Part shown: positions 4,085 to 11,009 of the stretch, piece by piece
How positions within the stretch are numbered: position 1 is the stretch's first letter
Layout of the letters: every line of letters begins with the position of its first letter
From: Deltaproteobacteria bacterium UBA2385
GTDB lineage: Bacteria; Myxococcota_A; UBA796; UBA2385
NCBI GenBank assembly: GCA_002343455.1
Contig: DDSR01000355.1
Span: 1-15,369, forward strand
Reading direction: 5' to 3'
Length of the DNA stretch: 15,369 nucleotides
Made by a program: the position numbers and the translations under genes
Notes under the pieces: model-generated
Told to the model about the DNA's origin: nothing
What the model saw: the letters and a program-made list of their open reading frames with translations, nothing else
The model's database searches: none

Positions 4085-6913
4085 GTGCTGCCTCCCCTCC
4101 CCCCGACCCGCGTCCGTTGGAAGCGCGACTGGCGCCTGCGCCGCGGCCTGGTCGGCCCCGGCTGGCTGGAGTCCGTCGACGGCCAGCTCATCCTGAGAGG
4201 GCGCCGTACCGGGCCGCTGCGCAGCCTGCTGGTGGTCGGGTCCTGGCTGCTCGCGCCGGCGGTCTTGCTGGGAGGCTCCCTGGCCGTGACCCTGACCGGC
4301 ATCGGGCTGACCTGGCGCAACCAGGACCCCGAGTGGCTGGGCTGGTCGCTGCTGGGCTACCTCGCGGTGCTGCTGGGCACCCTGCTCTTCGCCTGGCTGC
4401 TGCGCCGCCTCCTGGAGCCGCCCGAGCGCATCGCCCTGCGCGCCGAGGAGATCAGCGCCCTGCGCAGCGACGGCTGGCAGCTCGAGCTGGGCGCGTCGGC
4501 CCGAGGAGGCCTGCTCGCGCGGGCCCGGCCGAGCCCCTACACCGCCGACGTGCGGCGCTTCCTGGTCGAGCTCAAGGAGCCCCCCGCCTGGCCCGCCCCG
4601 CGCTCGCGCCGCCTCGACCAGGTCGGCGTACTGCTCGGACTCGGCCTCGTCGCTTCGGTCGCGGGTGTCGCCTGGGAGCACCGCGGCCCCAACGGTCCCG
4701 ACCCGGTCCCCCCGCGCCTCCCGCCGGCCGAGCTCGACGCGTGGGTCGGCGCCTGCCCGGCAGGACCGGCAGGGGCCCCCACCCTCCGCAACCGGGTCGA
4801 CGGCGACGAGCTCGTCTGGGAGCTGGAGGGCGACCCCAGCGGCTGGCGCGTGGCCTCGGCCACCTGGGCGCCGGGCGAGGCGCTCCGCCCGCTGCCGTGC
4901 GAGGGTCGCTGCGCCCTGCCGGAGGACCGGGTCGGACTCAGCCTGCTGCTGCCGGCCGGGGCTCCCGATCCCCGGGGCGAGCTGGAGGAGGCCCTCTGCG
5001 GCGTCGCCCGCTTCGACATCGCCCGCGCGCCGGCGCCCGAGGGGCCCACCCTCACCCTCAGCCGGGAGGGCGAGGCCCTGCGCGCCACCGTCGAGGGCAA
5101 GGGCCGCGGCTGGAGGCTGCTCATCGCCCGCGAGCGGCCCACCTCCCGCCTCGATCTGCTCGACGTCTGCGAGCTGAGCCTGGACAAGGACGGCCCGCTG
5201 CTGCACCCCGCCGCCGAGGAGCTGCGCATCGAGGGCTTCTTCTCCCACGGCCGCGAGGGCGCCCGCGCCTGGCTGCTGCCCGCTCGGGAGGCACGGGCGC
5301 TGGAGGCACGCGAGGTCCAGCGCTGCGCCGAGCTCGACGCCCTGGCCTGGACCGGGCGGGCCATCGGGCCCTTCCGCCTGGGCGAGCCGGCCGACAGCCT
5401 GCGCCTGAGCACCACCGACCGGGTGCGGGCCGAGGCCATCGCCACCCCCGGCTCCGACCACGACGCCATCGTCTCCTCCATCCGCCTCGCCCACCGACAC
5501 GCCCGCGAGGAGCTGCAGCCCTCCCGCGGGCAGCTCCTCTCCTTCCAGCAGGGCTTCCTCGACGGCCTGCCCTGGGGCGCCATCCTCGGCGGCCTCTCGA
5601 TGCAGCACGATCTGCCCCAGTTCGAGCGCATCCGGCAGCAGCTCTCCGGCGACGACCCCGCCGGCGTGCTCGGCGAGCTGTTCCTGCTGCGCCTCGCCGA
5701 GGAGCTGCTGGAGCGGGTCGAGCCGGAGACCGCCTCGTACGAGGCGCGCATCGACCTCGCCCTGGCCTGGCGAGGCGTGCAGCCCGGTACGAGCTGGGAG
5801 GCCCACGGGCGCACCGTGCGCGTGCCCTCGCAAGAGGTGGCCGACTACTACGGCGTCGTCGGGCACTACCTGCTGGTCGATCTCGGTCGCCGGGTCGAGA
5901 AGCAGATGGCCCGCGAGCCCCTCTTCCGGCTGACCGGCTTGCCCCTGCGCGGCAAGCTGGCCGAGCAGGGCATCGACCTCGACATCGAGAAGTCCAGCGC
6001 CCAGAAGGCCCTGGAGGCCTGGGTCACCGGCGACTTCGAGTACCTGGGGGACCGCGCCCTGGCCAAGGTCAAGGAGCAGGTCGCCGACCCCACCCGGGCC
6101 ATCGAGCGCGCCAGCAACGCCAGCTACCGCCTGGACGGGCAGTGGTCTGCGCCCGACGGCTCGGCCCGCACCGCCTGGCTGGAGCGAGAGGGGCAGCGCA
6201 TCGGCTGGCTGGCGCTGTACGATGCCCAGAAGGTCCGGGTCGGCTTCCAGGCCGTCAACGGAGGGGGCTTCCAGCGTGATCCTCACAGCCTGCTGGCCCT
6301 GGCCGGCAGCTATGTGACGGCCCAGGGCCGCACCGCCGGGCTGTCCGCGGTCGACGGCCAGGTCGAGAACTTCCTGATCTCCAGCACCATCGGCGGGCTG
6401 GTCGCCTTCGACCGCGACGGCGGCGTCCACCTGCTCGATATGCGCAACGGCGGCATGCTGCCCGGCCTGTCCACGCCCATCCGCCCCCTGGAGCGCCTCG
6501 CCGATCTGCACACCCTGCTGCGCTGGATCGACGAGAACGGGGCCAGCGCCTTCCAGACCCACCTGCTCGGCGTCGATGGCCAGCTCGCCATCGACGAGGC
6601 CAAGGCCAGCGGCACCCTGCGCGAGCGGCACCTGCTGGTCCAGGCCGCCTACAAGGGCCACCCCATCGTCGCCGTGATCGACCTGCCCGGCAGCCCCCAG
6701 GTCAGCCTCTTCGAGGCCGCCATCATCGCCATCCAGGCCTTGCGCACCCCCGAGAGCGAGGGTGGGCCGGGCCTGGACGTCATCGGCATCGCCAACCTCG
6801 ACGTCGGCTCCTACAACGCGCTGGAGGCCTGGACCGACGAGGGCAGGTCGCTCAACCGCTGTCCGGTGGCCCTGGGCGAGGCGAGGAACCTGGTCCGAGT
6901 GGGGCGGCGCTGA
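4085..6913 (+). CDS. Large membrane-anchored protein with NAGPA/DUF2233-like C-terminus
   Basis: 942 residues. The GTG at 4085 is preferred because it has an aligned -10-like box 6 nt upstream; an in-frame GTG at 4043 would add 14 residues. Predicted membrane segments lie near 47-76, 85-107 and 178-197. A small soluble stretch (108-176) sits between the second and third. About 745 residues follow, probably outside the cytoplasm. Residues 200-700 match no family I know. The C-terminal part (about 710-915) resembles the phosphodiester glycosidase (NAGPA/DUF2233) fold: FQAVNGGGF at 721-729 (compare INGGF), VSLFEAAIIAIQAL at 873-886, and NLDVGSYNAL at 904-913 where active relatives have NLDGG. 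The altered last motif hints at a changed or lost activity. Position directly after a surface lipoprotein suggests an envelope role. The family call rests on motif reading only. Confidence 0.8.
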   Translation: MLPPLPPTRVRWKRDWRLRRGLVGPGWLESVDGQLILRGRRTGPLRSLLVVGSWLLAPAVLLGGSLAVTLTGIGLTWRNQDPEWLGWSLLGYLAVLLGTLLFAWLLRRLLEPPERIALRAEEISALRSDGWQLELGASARGGLLARARPSPYTADVRRFLVELKEPPAWPAPRSRRLDQVGVLLGLGLVASVAGVAWEHRGPNGPDPVPPRLPPAELDAWVGACPAGPAGAPTLRNRVDGDELVWELEGDPSGWRVASATWAPGEALRPLPCEGRCALPEDRVGLSLLLPAGAPDPRGELEEALCGVARFDIARAPAPEGPTLTLSREGEALRATVEGKGRGWRLLIARERPTSRLDLLDVCELSLDKDGPLLHPAAEELRIEGFFSHGREGARAWLLPAREARALEAREVQRCAELDALAWTGRAIGPFRLGEPADSLRLSTTDRVRAEAIATPGSDHDAIVSSIRLAHRHAREELQPSRGQLLSFQQGFLDGLPWGAILGGLSMQHDLPQFERIRQQLSGDDPAGVLGELFLLRLAEELLERVEPETASYEARIDLALAWRGVQPGTSWEAHGRTVRVPSQEVADYYGVVGHYLLVDLGRRVEKQMAREPLFRLTGLPLRGKLAEQGIDLDIEKSSAQKALEAWVTGDFEYLGDRALAKVKEQVADPTRAIERASNASYRLDGQWSAPDGSARTAWLEREGQRIGWLALYDAQKVRVGFQAVNGGGFQRDPHSLLALAGSYVTAQGRTAGLSAVDGQVENFLISSTIGGLVAFDRDGGVHLLDMRNGGMLPGLSTPIRPLERLADLHTLLRWIDENGASAFQTHLLGVDGQLAIDEAKASGTLRERHLLVQAAYKGHPIVAVIDLPGSPQVSLFEAAIIAIQALRTPESEGGPGLDVIGIANLDVGSYNALEAWTDEGRSLNRCPVALGEARNLVRVGRR

Positions 6914-6914
6914 G

Positions 6915-7496
6915 CTACTTCTTGGCCACCAGCTCCACGTCGATCACGAGCTGCACATCGTCACCGACCACCACCCCGCCCGAGTCCAGCGTGCCGTTCC
7001 AGCTCACGCCGAAGTCCTGGCGGTTGATGGTCGCCGTCGCCGAGGCCCCGACGCGCTGGTTGCCCCAGGGGTCGGTGACCGGCTGACCCAGGCCGTCGAC
7101 GGTCAGGGTGACGGGCTTCGTCACCCCCCGGATGGTCAGGTCGCCCGACACCAGCAGCGACTGGCCCGCTCCCTGCTTCACCGACTTGCTGGTGAAGCTC
7201 ATCGTCGGGTGCTTCGCCACGTCGAAGAAGTCGGCGCTGCGCAGGTGCTCGTCGCGCTTGGCGTCGCGGGTGTCCACGCTGGCCATCTGGACGGTGACGG
7301 TGGCGCCCGTCTTGGTCGGGGCGGCCGGGTCGTACTCGACGGTGCCGCTGACGTCGGCGAACTCGCCCTGGACCCAGCTCACCATCAGGTGGCGGACCTT
7401 GAAGCCGACACGGGTGTGCGAGGCGTCGATGGACCAGGTGGCGGCCTGCGCGTTGGCGCTGAGGGCGAGGGCGAGGGTGGCTGCGGTGAGGGTCAT
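6915..7496 (-). CDS. YceI-family periplasmic lipid-binding protein
   Basis: 193 residues, normal for the family. A signal peptide (residues 1 to about 18, cleaved after ANAQA) precedes a single YceI lipocalin-like barrel. Typical motifs are WSIDASHTRVGFKVRHLMVS near the N-terminus, VDTRDAKRDEHLRSADFFDV at 74-93, HPTMSFTS, GDLTIRGVTKPVTL and the late RQDFGVSWNG. Family members bind polyisoprenoids or other long apolar molecules in a beta-barrel in the periplasm; the ligand here is unknown. The N-region of the signal lacks Lys/Arg, which is slightly unusual. The start is supported by a TGGAGA ribosome site ending 5 nt before ATG. The gene diverges from a LysR regulator, a layout in which the regulator often controls the neighbour. 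It ends 1 nt from the stop of the convergent 942-residue gene, so no terminator separates them. Confidence 0.92.
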   Translation of the reverse strand: MTLTAATLALALSANAQAATWSIDASHTRVGFKVRHLMVSWVQGEFADVSGTVEYDPAAPTKTGATVTVQMASVDTRDAKRDEHLRSADFFDVAKHPTMSFTSKSVKQGAGQSLLVSGDLTIRGVTKPVTLTVDGLGQPVTDPWGNQRVGASATATINRQDFGVSWNGTLDSGGVVVGDDVQLVIDVELVAKK

Positions 7497-7554
7497 GGCT
7501 TCTCCAGGACGGCGAGGGTTGGGGCGCCGTCACGATGGGAAGCTAAACCTGTCC

Positions 7555-7564
7555 TCAGAGCTGA
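7555..7564. promoter_or_regulatory. Candidate LysR operator in the yceI-lysR intergenic region
   Basis: TCAGAGCTGA is a perfect dyad (TCAG-AG-CTGA). It sits about 10 nt upstream of the -10-like TAGCTT for yceI (minus, 7540-7545). A longer-range pair, CTCAGAG (7554-7560) and CTCTGAG (7595-7601), ends at the lysR promoter. LysR proteins bind such interrupted dyads between divergent genes. The exact site is a guess. Confidence 0.3.
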
Positions 7565-7592
7565 TTAGTCTCCTCCCGGTCCATGGATTGTG

Positions 7593-7598
7593 TACTCT
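7593..7598 (+). promoter_or_regulatory. -10-like TACTCT, leaderless arrangement (lysR)
   Basis: TACTCT is followed by 6 nt (GAGTTC) and then ATG at 7605. No ribosome site precedes the ATG, which fits a leaderless transcript. The in-frame GTG at 7590 overlaps this box and is therefore an unlikely start. Confidence 0.5.
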
Positions 7599-7604
7599 GA
7601 GTTC

Positions 7605-8528
7605 ATGATCGATCCCCTCTCCGACATCGCCCTCTTCGTCCGCGTCGTCGAGGCCGGCAGCTTCACCGCCGCCGCCGCCGAGCTCGAGATCTCCACCTCC
7701 TACGCGAGCCGCCGGCTGCGCGTGCTGGAGGACCGCCTCGGCGCCCGCCTCCTGCAACGCACCACCCGCCAGCTGACCCTCACCGACGCCGGGCGCGCCT
7801 TCTACGACCAGGCCGCGCCCCACCTCGAAGGCCTGCTCGACGCCGAGCGGGCCGTCTCCGCCCTGCAGTCCGAGCCCCGCGGCACCCTGCGCATCGCCGC
7901 TCCGCACTCCTTCGGCCTGCGCTGGCTCCAGCCCGCCATGCTCCCCTTCCTCAAGCGCTGGCCCGAGCTGCGGGTCGAGATCAGCTTCGACGATCGGACC
8001 CGCGACATCGTCGGCGAGGGCTTCGACCTCGCCATCCGTGGCGGCCGGCTCGCCGACACCAGCCTCGTCGCCCGGCGGCTGTGCTCCTTTCGAGGCGTGC
8101 TCGTCGCCAGCCCGGCCTACCTGGAGGCCCACGGACGGCCCACCCACCCCCACCAGCTCGTCGATCACACCCTGCTCGACTACGCCGTCGCCACCTCGAT
8201 GCCGCGCTGGTGGTTCCAGGGACCTGAGGGCGAGGTCAGCGCCGAGGTCCGCGGCCAGCTCGTCGCCGACAGCGGTGACGCCCTGCTCGCCTGGGCTCGC
8301 GCTGGCCTGGGCATCGCCTACCAGCCCGAGTTCCTGGTCGCCGACCTCCTGGCCAGCGGCGAGCTCGAGCCCCTGCTTCCCGAGTGGCAGACCTGGGAGG
8401 GCGCCTTCCACGCGGTCTACCCTCACCGCCGCCACCTCTCGCCCAAGGTGCGGCTGCTGGTCGAGCACCTCACAGAGGCGCTGGCCGGCCCCCCCTGGGC
8501 GCCAGGGTGCCGCCCGTCAGCCCTCTAG
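7605..8528 (+). CDS. LysR-family transcriptional regulator
   Basis: 307 residues. The N-terminal winged helix-turn-helix spans about 1-60: DIALFVRVVEAGSFTAAAAE, then ISTSYASRRLRVLEDRLG with the recognition helix near 30-41, and LLQRTTRQLTLTDAG. A linker helix follows to about 90, then the two-lobed effector domain, with PRGTLRIAAP at 91-100 and DLAIRGGRLADTSLVARRL at 141-159. It falls in the large CrgA/AaeR-like group judging from IRGG-LADTSLVARRL. The effector is unknown. It diverges from the yceI-like gene, which is its most likely target. The last 12 bp overlap the convergent acetyltransferase gene. The ATG at 7605 is preferred over GTG 7590 because of the promoter-like box just upstream and the better match to LysR N-termini. 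Confidence 0.95.
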   Translation: MIDPLSDIALFVRVVEAGSFTAAAAELEISTSYASRRLRVLEDRLGARLLQRTTRQLTLTDAGRAFYDQAAPHLEGLLDAERAVSALQSEPRGTLRIAAPHSFGLRWLQPAMLPFLKRWPELRVEISFDDRTRDIVGEGFDLAIRGGRLADTSLVARRLCSFRGVLVASPAYLEAHGRPTHPHQLVDHTLLDYAVATSMPRWWFQGPEGEVSAEVRGQLVADSGDALLAWARAGLGIAYQPEFLVADLLASGELEPLLPEWQTWEGAFHAVYPHRRHLSPKVRLLVEHLTEALAGPPWAPGCRPSAL

Positions 8529-9476
8529 ACCGTGGCCATCGAGCGCCCGATCAAAGCGTCCGTCCCGAAAACACGGCCGCCGGCGCATGAACACCGAGAC
8601 CGATCGCCGGCCCATCTGCGTCGCGAGGTGCAGCACCGCTGGCCGGGCCGTCGCCCCCTTGATCCACTCGACGCCTCCCTCCTCGGCGAGGGCGAGCACA
8701 CGGTCGTAGGCGTAGGGGGCCAGGCCGCAGCCGCGGATCTCCCGATCGAGCACGAGGCCCACCCCGACCGAGCTGCCGTGGTGGGCGTCCACCGGCTTGA
8801 GGCCCGCCTCGACCAGGCCCAGCAGCCGACCGTCCCGCCGCAACAGCAGGGAGAGGCGGTCCTGCTCCCCCGCGGCGAGCTCGGTGCGGCGGCGCTCCAG
8901 CCAGGGCTCGGCCGCCATGAACCAGGCATAGTCGGGCTCCTCGGTGAAGACCCGCCGCAGCAGGTCGACCACCTCGCCGGCGTCGCCCGGGCACATCTCC
9001 CGGACCTCGAGGCCGAGGGCTTCGGGACGAAGCGGCGGTCGTGGCCGCGCCTGGAGGGCCCGACGAGCCTGGCGCACTCGTCCGGCCAGCATCAGGGTGC
9101 TGATGCCCAGCCCGGCCTCGCCTAGCAGCGTTCGGGTGGCCCGATCGGCGGAGGGAACGACACACTCCAGGTCGTCCGGGAGTCCAGGCACGACCTTGGT
9201 GATCGCCGCGGCCAGCCAGGCCAGCCCCTCCGAGCTGCCGTCGTGCTGGGCGACGAGGTGGGTGATCGTCGCTCGGTAGAAGGGATCGAGGGGATCGGGG
9301 CACCAGAGCAGGGCGGCGCCCAGCGCGCCGCTGGACCGGCGGAAGGTCCGCAGCTCGCCGCGGGTCGCGAGGCTGTCGAGGTGGCGACGGATCTCGTCCA
9401 GCGCGGCGAGCCCGCCGGGGTAGGCCGACCCGGCCTGCATCCAGCGGTGGCGAAGGTCGGCGAGCTGTTCGAGCAT
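8517..9476 (-). CDS. GNAT-family N-acetyltransferase (possible tandem GNAT)
   Basis: 319 residues. The C-terminal half (about 155-300) has the GNAT fold. Motif A is at 239-261 (VGLVLDREIRGCGLAPYAYD), with the acetyl-CoA pyrophosphate loop R-x-x-G/C-G-x-A. A beta-bulge-like TARPAVLHLATQMGRRSV follows, where N/H-x-x-x-x-x-x-x-G(F/R) is usual. Residues 1-135 look like a second, degenerate GNAT-like half ending in EAGLGISTLMLAG. The substrate is unknown. The 5' end faces the divergent phosphodiester glycosidase operon, with 62 bp between start codons. GACAAT, 5 nt before the ATG, may be its -10, which again would suggest a very short or absent leader. The 3' end overlaps lysR by 12 bp. Confidence 0.85.
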   Translation of the reverse strand: MLEQLADLRHRWMQAGSAYPGGLAALDEIRRHLDSLATRGELRTFRRSSGALGAALLWCPDPLDPFYRATITHLVAQHDGSSEGLAWLAAAITKVVPGLPDDLECVVPSADRATRTLLGEAGLGISTLMLAGRVRQARRALQARPRPPLRPEALGLEVREMCPGDAGEVVDLLRRVFTEEPDYAWFMAAEPWLERRRTELAAGEQDRLSLLLRRDGRLLGLVEAGLKPVDAHHGSSVGVGLVLDREIRGCGLAPYAYDRVLALAEEGGVEWIKGATARPAVLHLATQMGRRSVSVFMRRRPCFRDGRFDRALDGHGLEG

Positions 9477-9485
9477 GGCCCATTG

Positions 9486-9509
9486 TCCCCCAGATCCTCC
9501 CCCAGATGG
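9486..9509. repeat. 12-bp tandem direct repeat in the divergent promoter region
   Basis: TCCCCCAGATCC is followed immediately by TCCCCCAGATGG. The pair sits between the divergent acetyltransferase and glycosidase-like genes, just upstream of the TACTCC box. It is flanked by CCCAT and ATGGG (imperfect dyad). It could be an operator; nothing more can be said. Confidence 0.4.
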
Positions 9510-9526
9510 GCATCCCCCCGAAGCGT

Positions 9527-9532
9527 TACTCC
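9527..9532 (+). promoter_or_regulatory. -10-like TACTCC, leaderless arrangement
   Basis: TACTCC lies 6 nt before the ATG at 9539, in the same register as the TACTCT boxes before the genes at 4085 and 7605. The intervening bases are pyrimidine-only, so there is no ribosome site. Confidence 0.4.
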
Positions 9533-9538
9533 TCCCCC

Positions 9539-10387
9539 ATGACCGGTGATCCCCTCTCCGACCGGGTCGTGACCGTGGTCCTCGCCGCCCTCACCCTCTT
9601 CGTCTTCGTGCTCTGCCTGCCCGGAGCGCCCGCGGCTCCGCCCTCTCTCACACCGCGCCAGACGGTGCAGGTCCAGGCCCCGACGGTCCTGCTGGAGGAG
9701 GGGGGGATGGTCCTGGACCGCCAGCCCTGGAGCTGGGAGGGGCGCTCCGGCACCGCCTGGCGCGCCCGGGTGCCGCTGAGCGGCAGCGCCAGCGTGGTGC
9801 CCTCCTCGCAGGTCGTGCCCTTCGCCTCGCTCCTCCCCGCCGAGCCGGGGCCCTGGGCGGCGATCAACGGGGGCTTCTACGAGGCCGGAGCGATGGGCCT
9901 CGTCGTCGCCTCGGGCGTCGAGCACACGGCGCTCACTCCCCGCGGAGGAAGCGGCGTCTTCCAGTTCGGCCCCCAGGGCGCCTCCATCCTGCACCGCGAC
10001 TCCTGGCAGGCCGGGGCGCCCGAGGCGCTGCAGAGCATCGACCGGCTGGTCGACCAGGGCCGCAACCTCGTCAAGCGGCGGGAGGGAGCCGCGCTGGCAG
10101 CCCGCTCGGCGGTGGTGGTGGGCACCGACGCCCTCTGGCTGGTGGCCCTGGCCGAGGACGACAGCGTGGCGGAGGTGGAGCCCGGCGGCGCCCGCCTGCG
10201 AGGGACCTCCGGCCGCGGCCTGCCGCTGTGGGCCTTCGCCGCCTACCTGGTCGAGCAGTGTGGGGCTCAGGAGGCGCTCAACCTGGACGGCGCCATCTCG
10301 ACCCAGCTCGCCGCCCGAACATCGCTAGGGTCCTTTGACCTGAGGGGCGAGGCTGGTACCATCAACGCGCTCGTGCTGCGTCCCTGA
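9539..10387 (+). CDS. Exported phosphodiester glycosidase (NAGPA) domain protein
   Basis: 282 residues. An N-terminal hydrophobic segment (residues 10-27, VVTVVLAALTLFVFVLCL) acts as signal or membrane anchor. The rest matches the phosphodiester glycosidase family (PF09992, the catalytic domain of the mammalian N-acetylglucosamine-1-phosphodiester 'uncovering' enzyme). Motifs are WAAINGGFYEAGAMGLVVASG (106-126; INGGFY at 109-114), RGGSGVFQF, AARSAVVVG (187-195) and LNLDGAISTQL (247-257). Bacterial members cleave sugar-phosphodiester bonds; the natural substrate is rarely known, with wall polymers or exopolysaccharides being candidates. The usual second Gly of NLDGG is Ala here. Start 9539 is chosen over ATG 9506 because it puts the hydrophobic segment near the N-terminus and has the -10-like box 6 nt upstream. 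The stop overlaps the next ATG by one base (TGATG), so translation is probably coupled. Confidence 0.88.
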   Translation: MTGDPLSDRVVTVVLAALTLFVFVLCLPGAPAAPPSLTPRQTVQVQAPTVLLEEGGMVLDRQPWSWEGRSGTAWRARVPLSGSASVVPSSQVVPFASLLPAEPGPWAAINGGFYEAGAMGLVVASGVEHTALTPRGGSGVFQFGPQGASILHRDSWQAGAPEALQSIDRLVDQGRNLVKRREGAALAARSAVVVGTDALWLVALAEDDSVAEVEPGGARLRGTSGRGLPLWAFAAYLVEQCGAQEALNLDGAISTQLAARTSLGSFDLRGEAGTINALVLRP

Positions 10388-11004
10388 TGATCACCTCTCT
10401 CCTAGCGGCGCTAGGTACCCTTCAGGCCATGCTCTTCGCCCCCCAGATCCAGCCTCTGCCCCCCGAGGTCCAGGCGGCCATGACCGGGACCTCCTGGCGC
10501 GAGGGCTGCCCGGTCGGCCTGGACGAGCTGCGGCTGGTGTGGGTGCCTCACCTCGTCGCCGAGGGCGAGACCCGGATGGGGCGGCTGATCCTGCACCAGG
10601 ACCACGCCCAGGCCGTGGCCGGCGTCTTCGTCCAGCTCCACGAGGCGGGCTTCCTCGTCCCCAGCCTGCGCCCGGCCTACGAGTTCGGCGGGGACGACGA
10701 CGCCATGATGCGCGCCAACAACACCAGCGCCTTCAACTGCCGGCCCATCGCCGGGACCTCGACCTGGTCCGAACACGCCTGGGGCCACGCCCTGGACCTC
10801 AACCCGCTGTGGAACCCCTATGTGCGCGGGGAGCGGGTCGATCCGCCCGAGGGTCGGCCCTTCGTCTCGCGGGAGGCGGGCCGCGTCGGCACCGTCGTGC
10901 CCGGCGACGCGGTGGTCGCGGCCTTCGGGGCGATCGGCTGGCGCTGGGGCGGGACCTGGAGCCGAGCCCAGGACTACCAGCACTTCTCCAGCACCGGTCG
11001 ATAA
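10387..11004 (+). CDS. M15-family peptidase (D-Ala-D-Ala carboxypeptidase-like)
   Basis: 205 residues. Zinc-site motifs of the VanY/endolysin-type M15 metallopeptidases are present: SEHAWGHALDLNPLWNPYV (129-146) gives His130 and Asp137, and DYQHF (196-200) gives His199. The preceding NNTSAFNCRPI and the GAIGWRWGGTW segment are typical of the M15_4 subgroup. Such enzymes cut peptidoglycan peptides. The N-terminus (MITSLLAALGTLQAMLFA) is a weak signal-like stretch without basic residues. Alternatively, translation may begin at ATG 10429, which lies 7 nt after TACCCT (10416-10421) and would give a protein without a signal. The first start is linked to the upstream stop by TGATG. It is the second gene of a three-gene operon; the next gene follows after 5 nt. 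Confidence 0.88.
   Translation: MITSLLAALGTLQAMLFAPQIQPLPPEVQAAMTGTSWREGCPVGLDELRLVWVPHLVAEGETRMGRLILHQDHAQAVAGVFVQLHEAGFLVPSLRPAYEFGGDDDAMMRANNTSAFNCRPIAGTSTWSEHAWGHALDLNPLWNPYVRGERVDPPEGRPFVSREAGRVGTVVPGDAVVAAFGAIGWRWGGTWSRAQDYQHFSSTGR
10416..10421 (+). promoter_or_regulatory. Possible internal -10-like TACCCT
   Basis: TACCCT lies 7 nt before an in-frame ATG (10429) inside the 5' end of the M15 gene. It repeats the hexamer found before the lipoprotein gene at 2322. A 6-bp hairpin, CCTAGC-GGC-GCTAGG (10401-10415), directly precedes it. It may be an internal promoter for a shorter, leaderless form. This is speculative. Confidence 0.25.
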
Positions 11005-11009
11005 GGGCC

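Noticed and set aside
7531..7545. Leaderless small ORF from GTG 7533 (minus), 6 nt after TAGCTT
   Set aside because: The frame is the Arg/Pro-rich shadow of yceI; more likely this is simply the start region of the yceI leader, whose ATG has a good ribosome site.
7590..7604. GTG 7590 as the LysR start
   Set aside because: It overlaps the -10-like TACTCT, and typical LysR N-termini begin close to the following ATG.
10539..11009. Upstream extension of the FAD oxidoreductase to 10539
   Set aside because: That stretch is the M15 peptidase gene read in another frame; the Rossmann motif begins right after ATG 11010.
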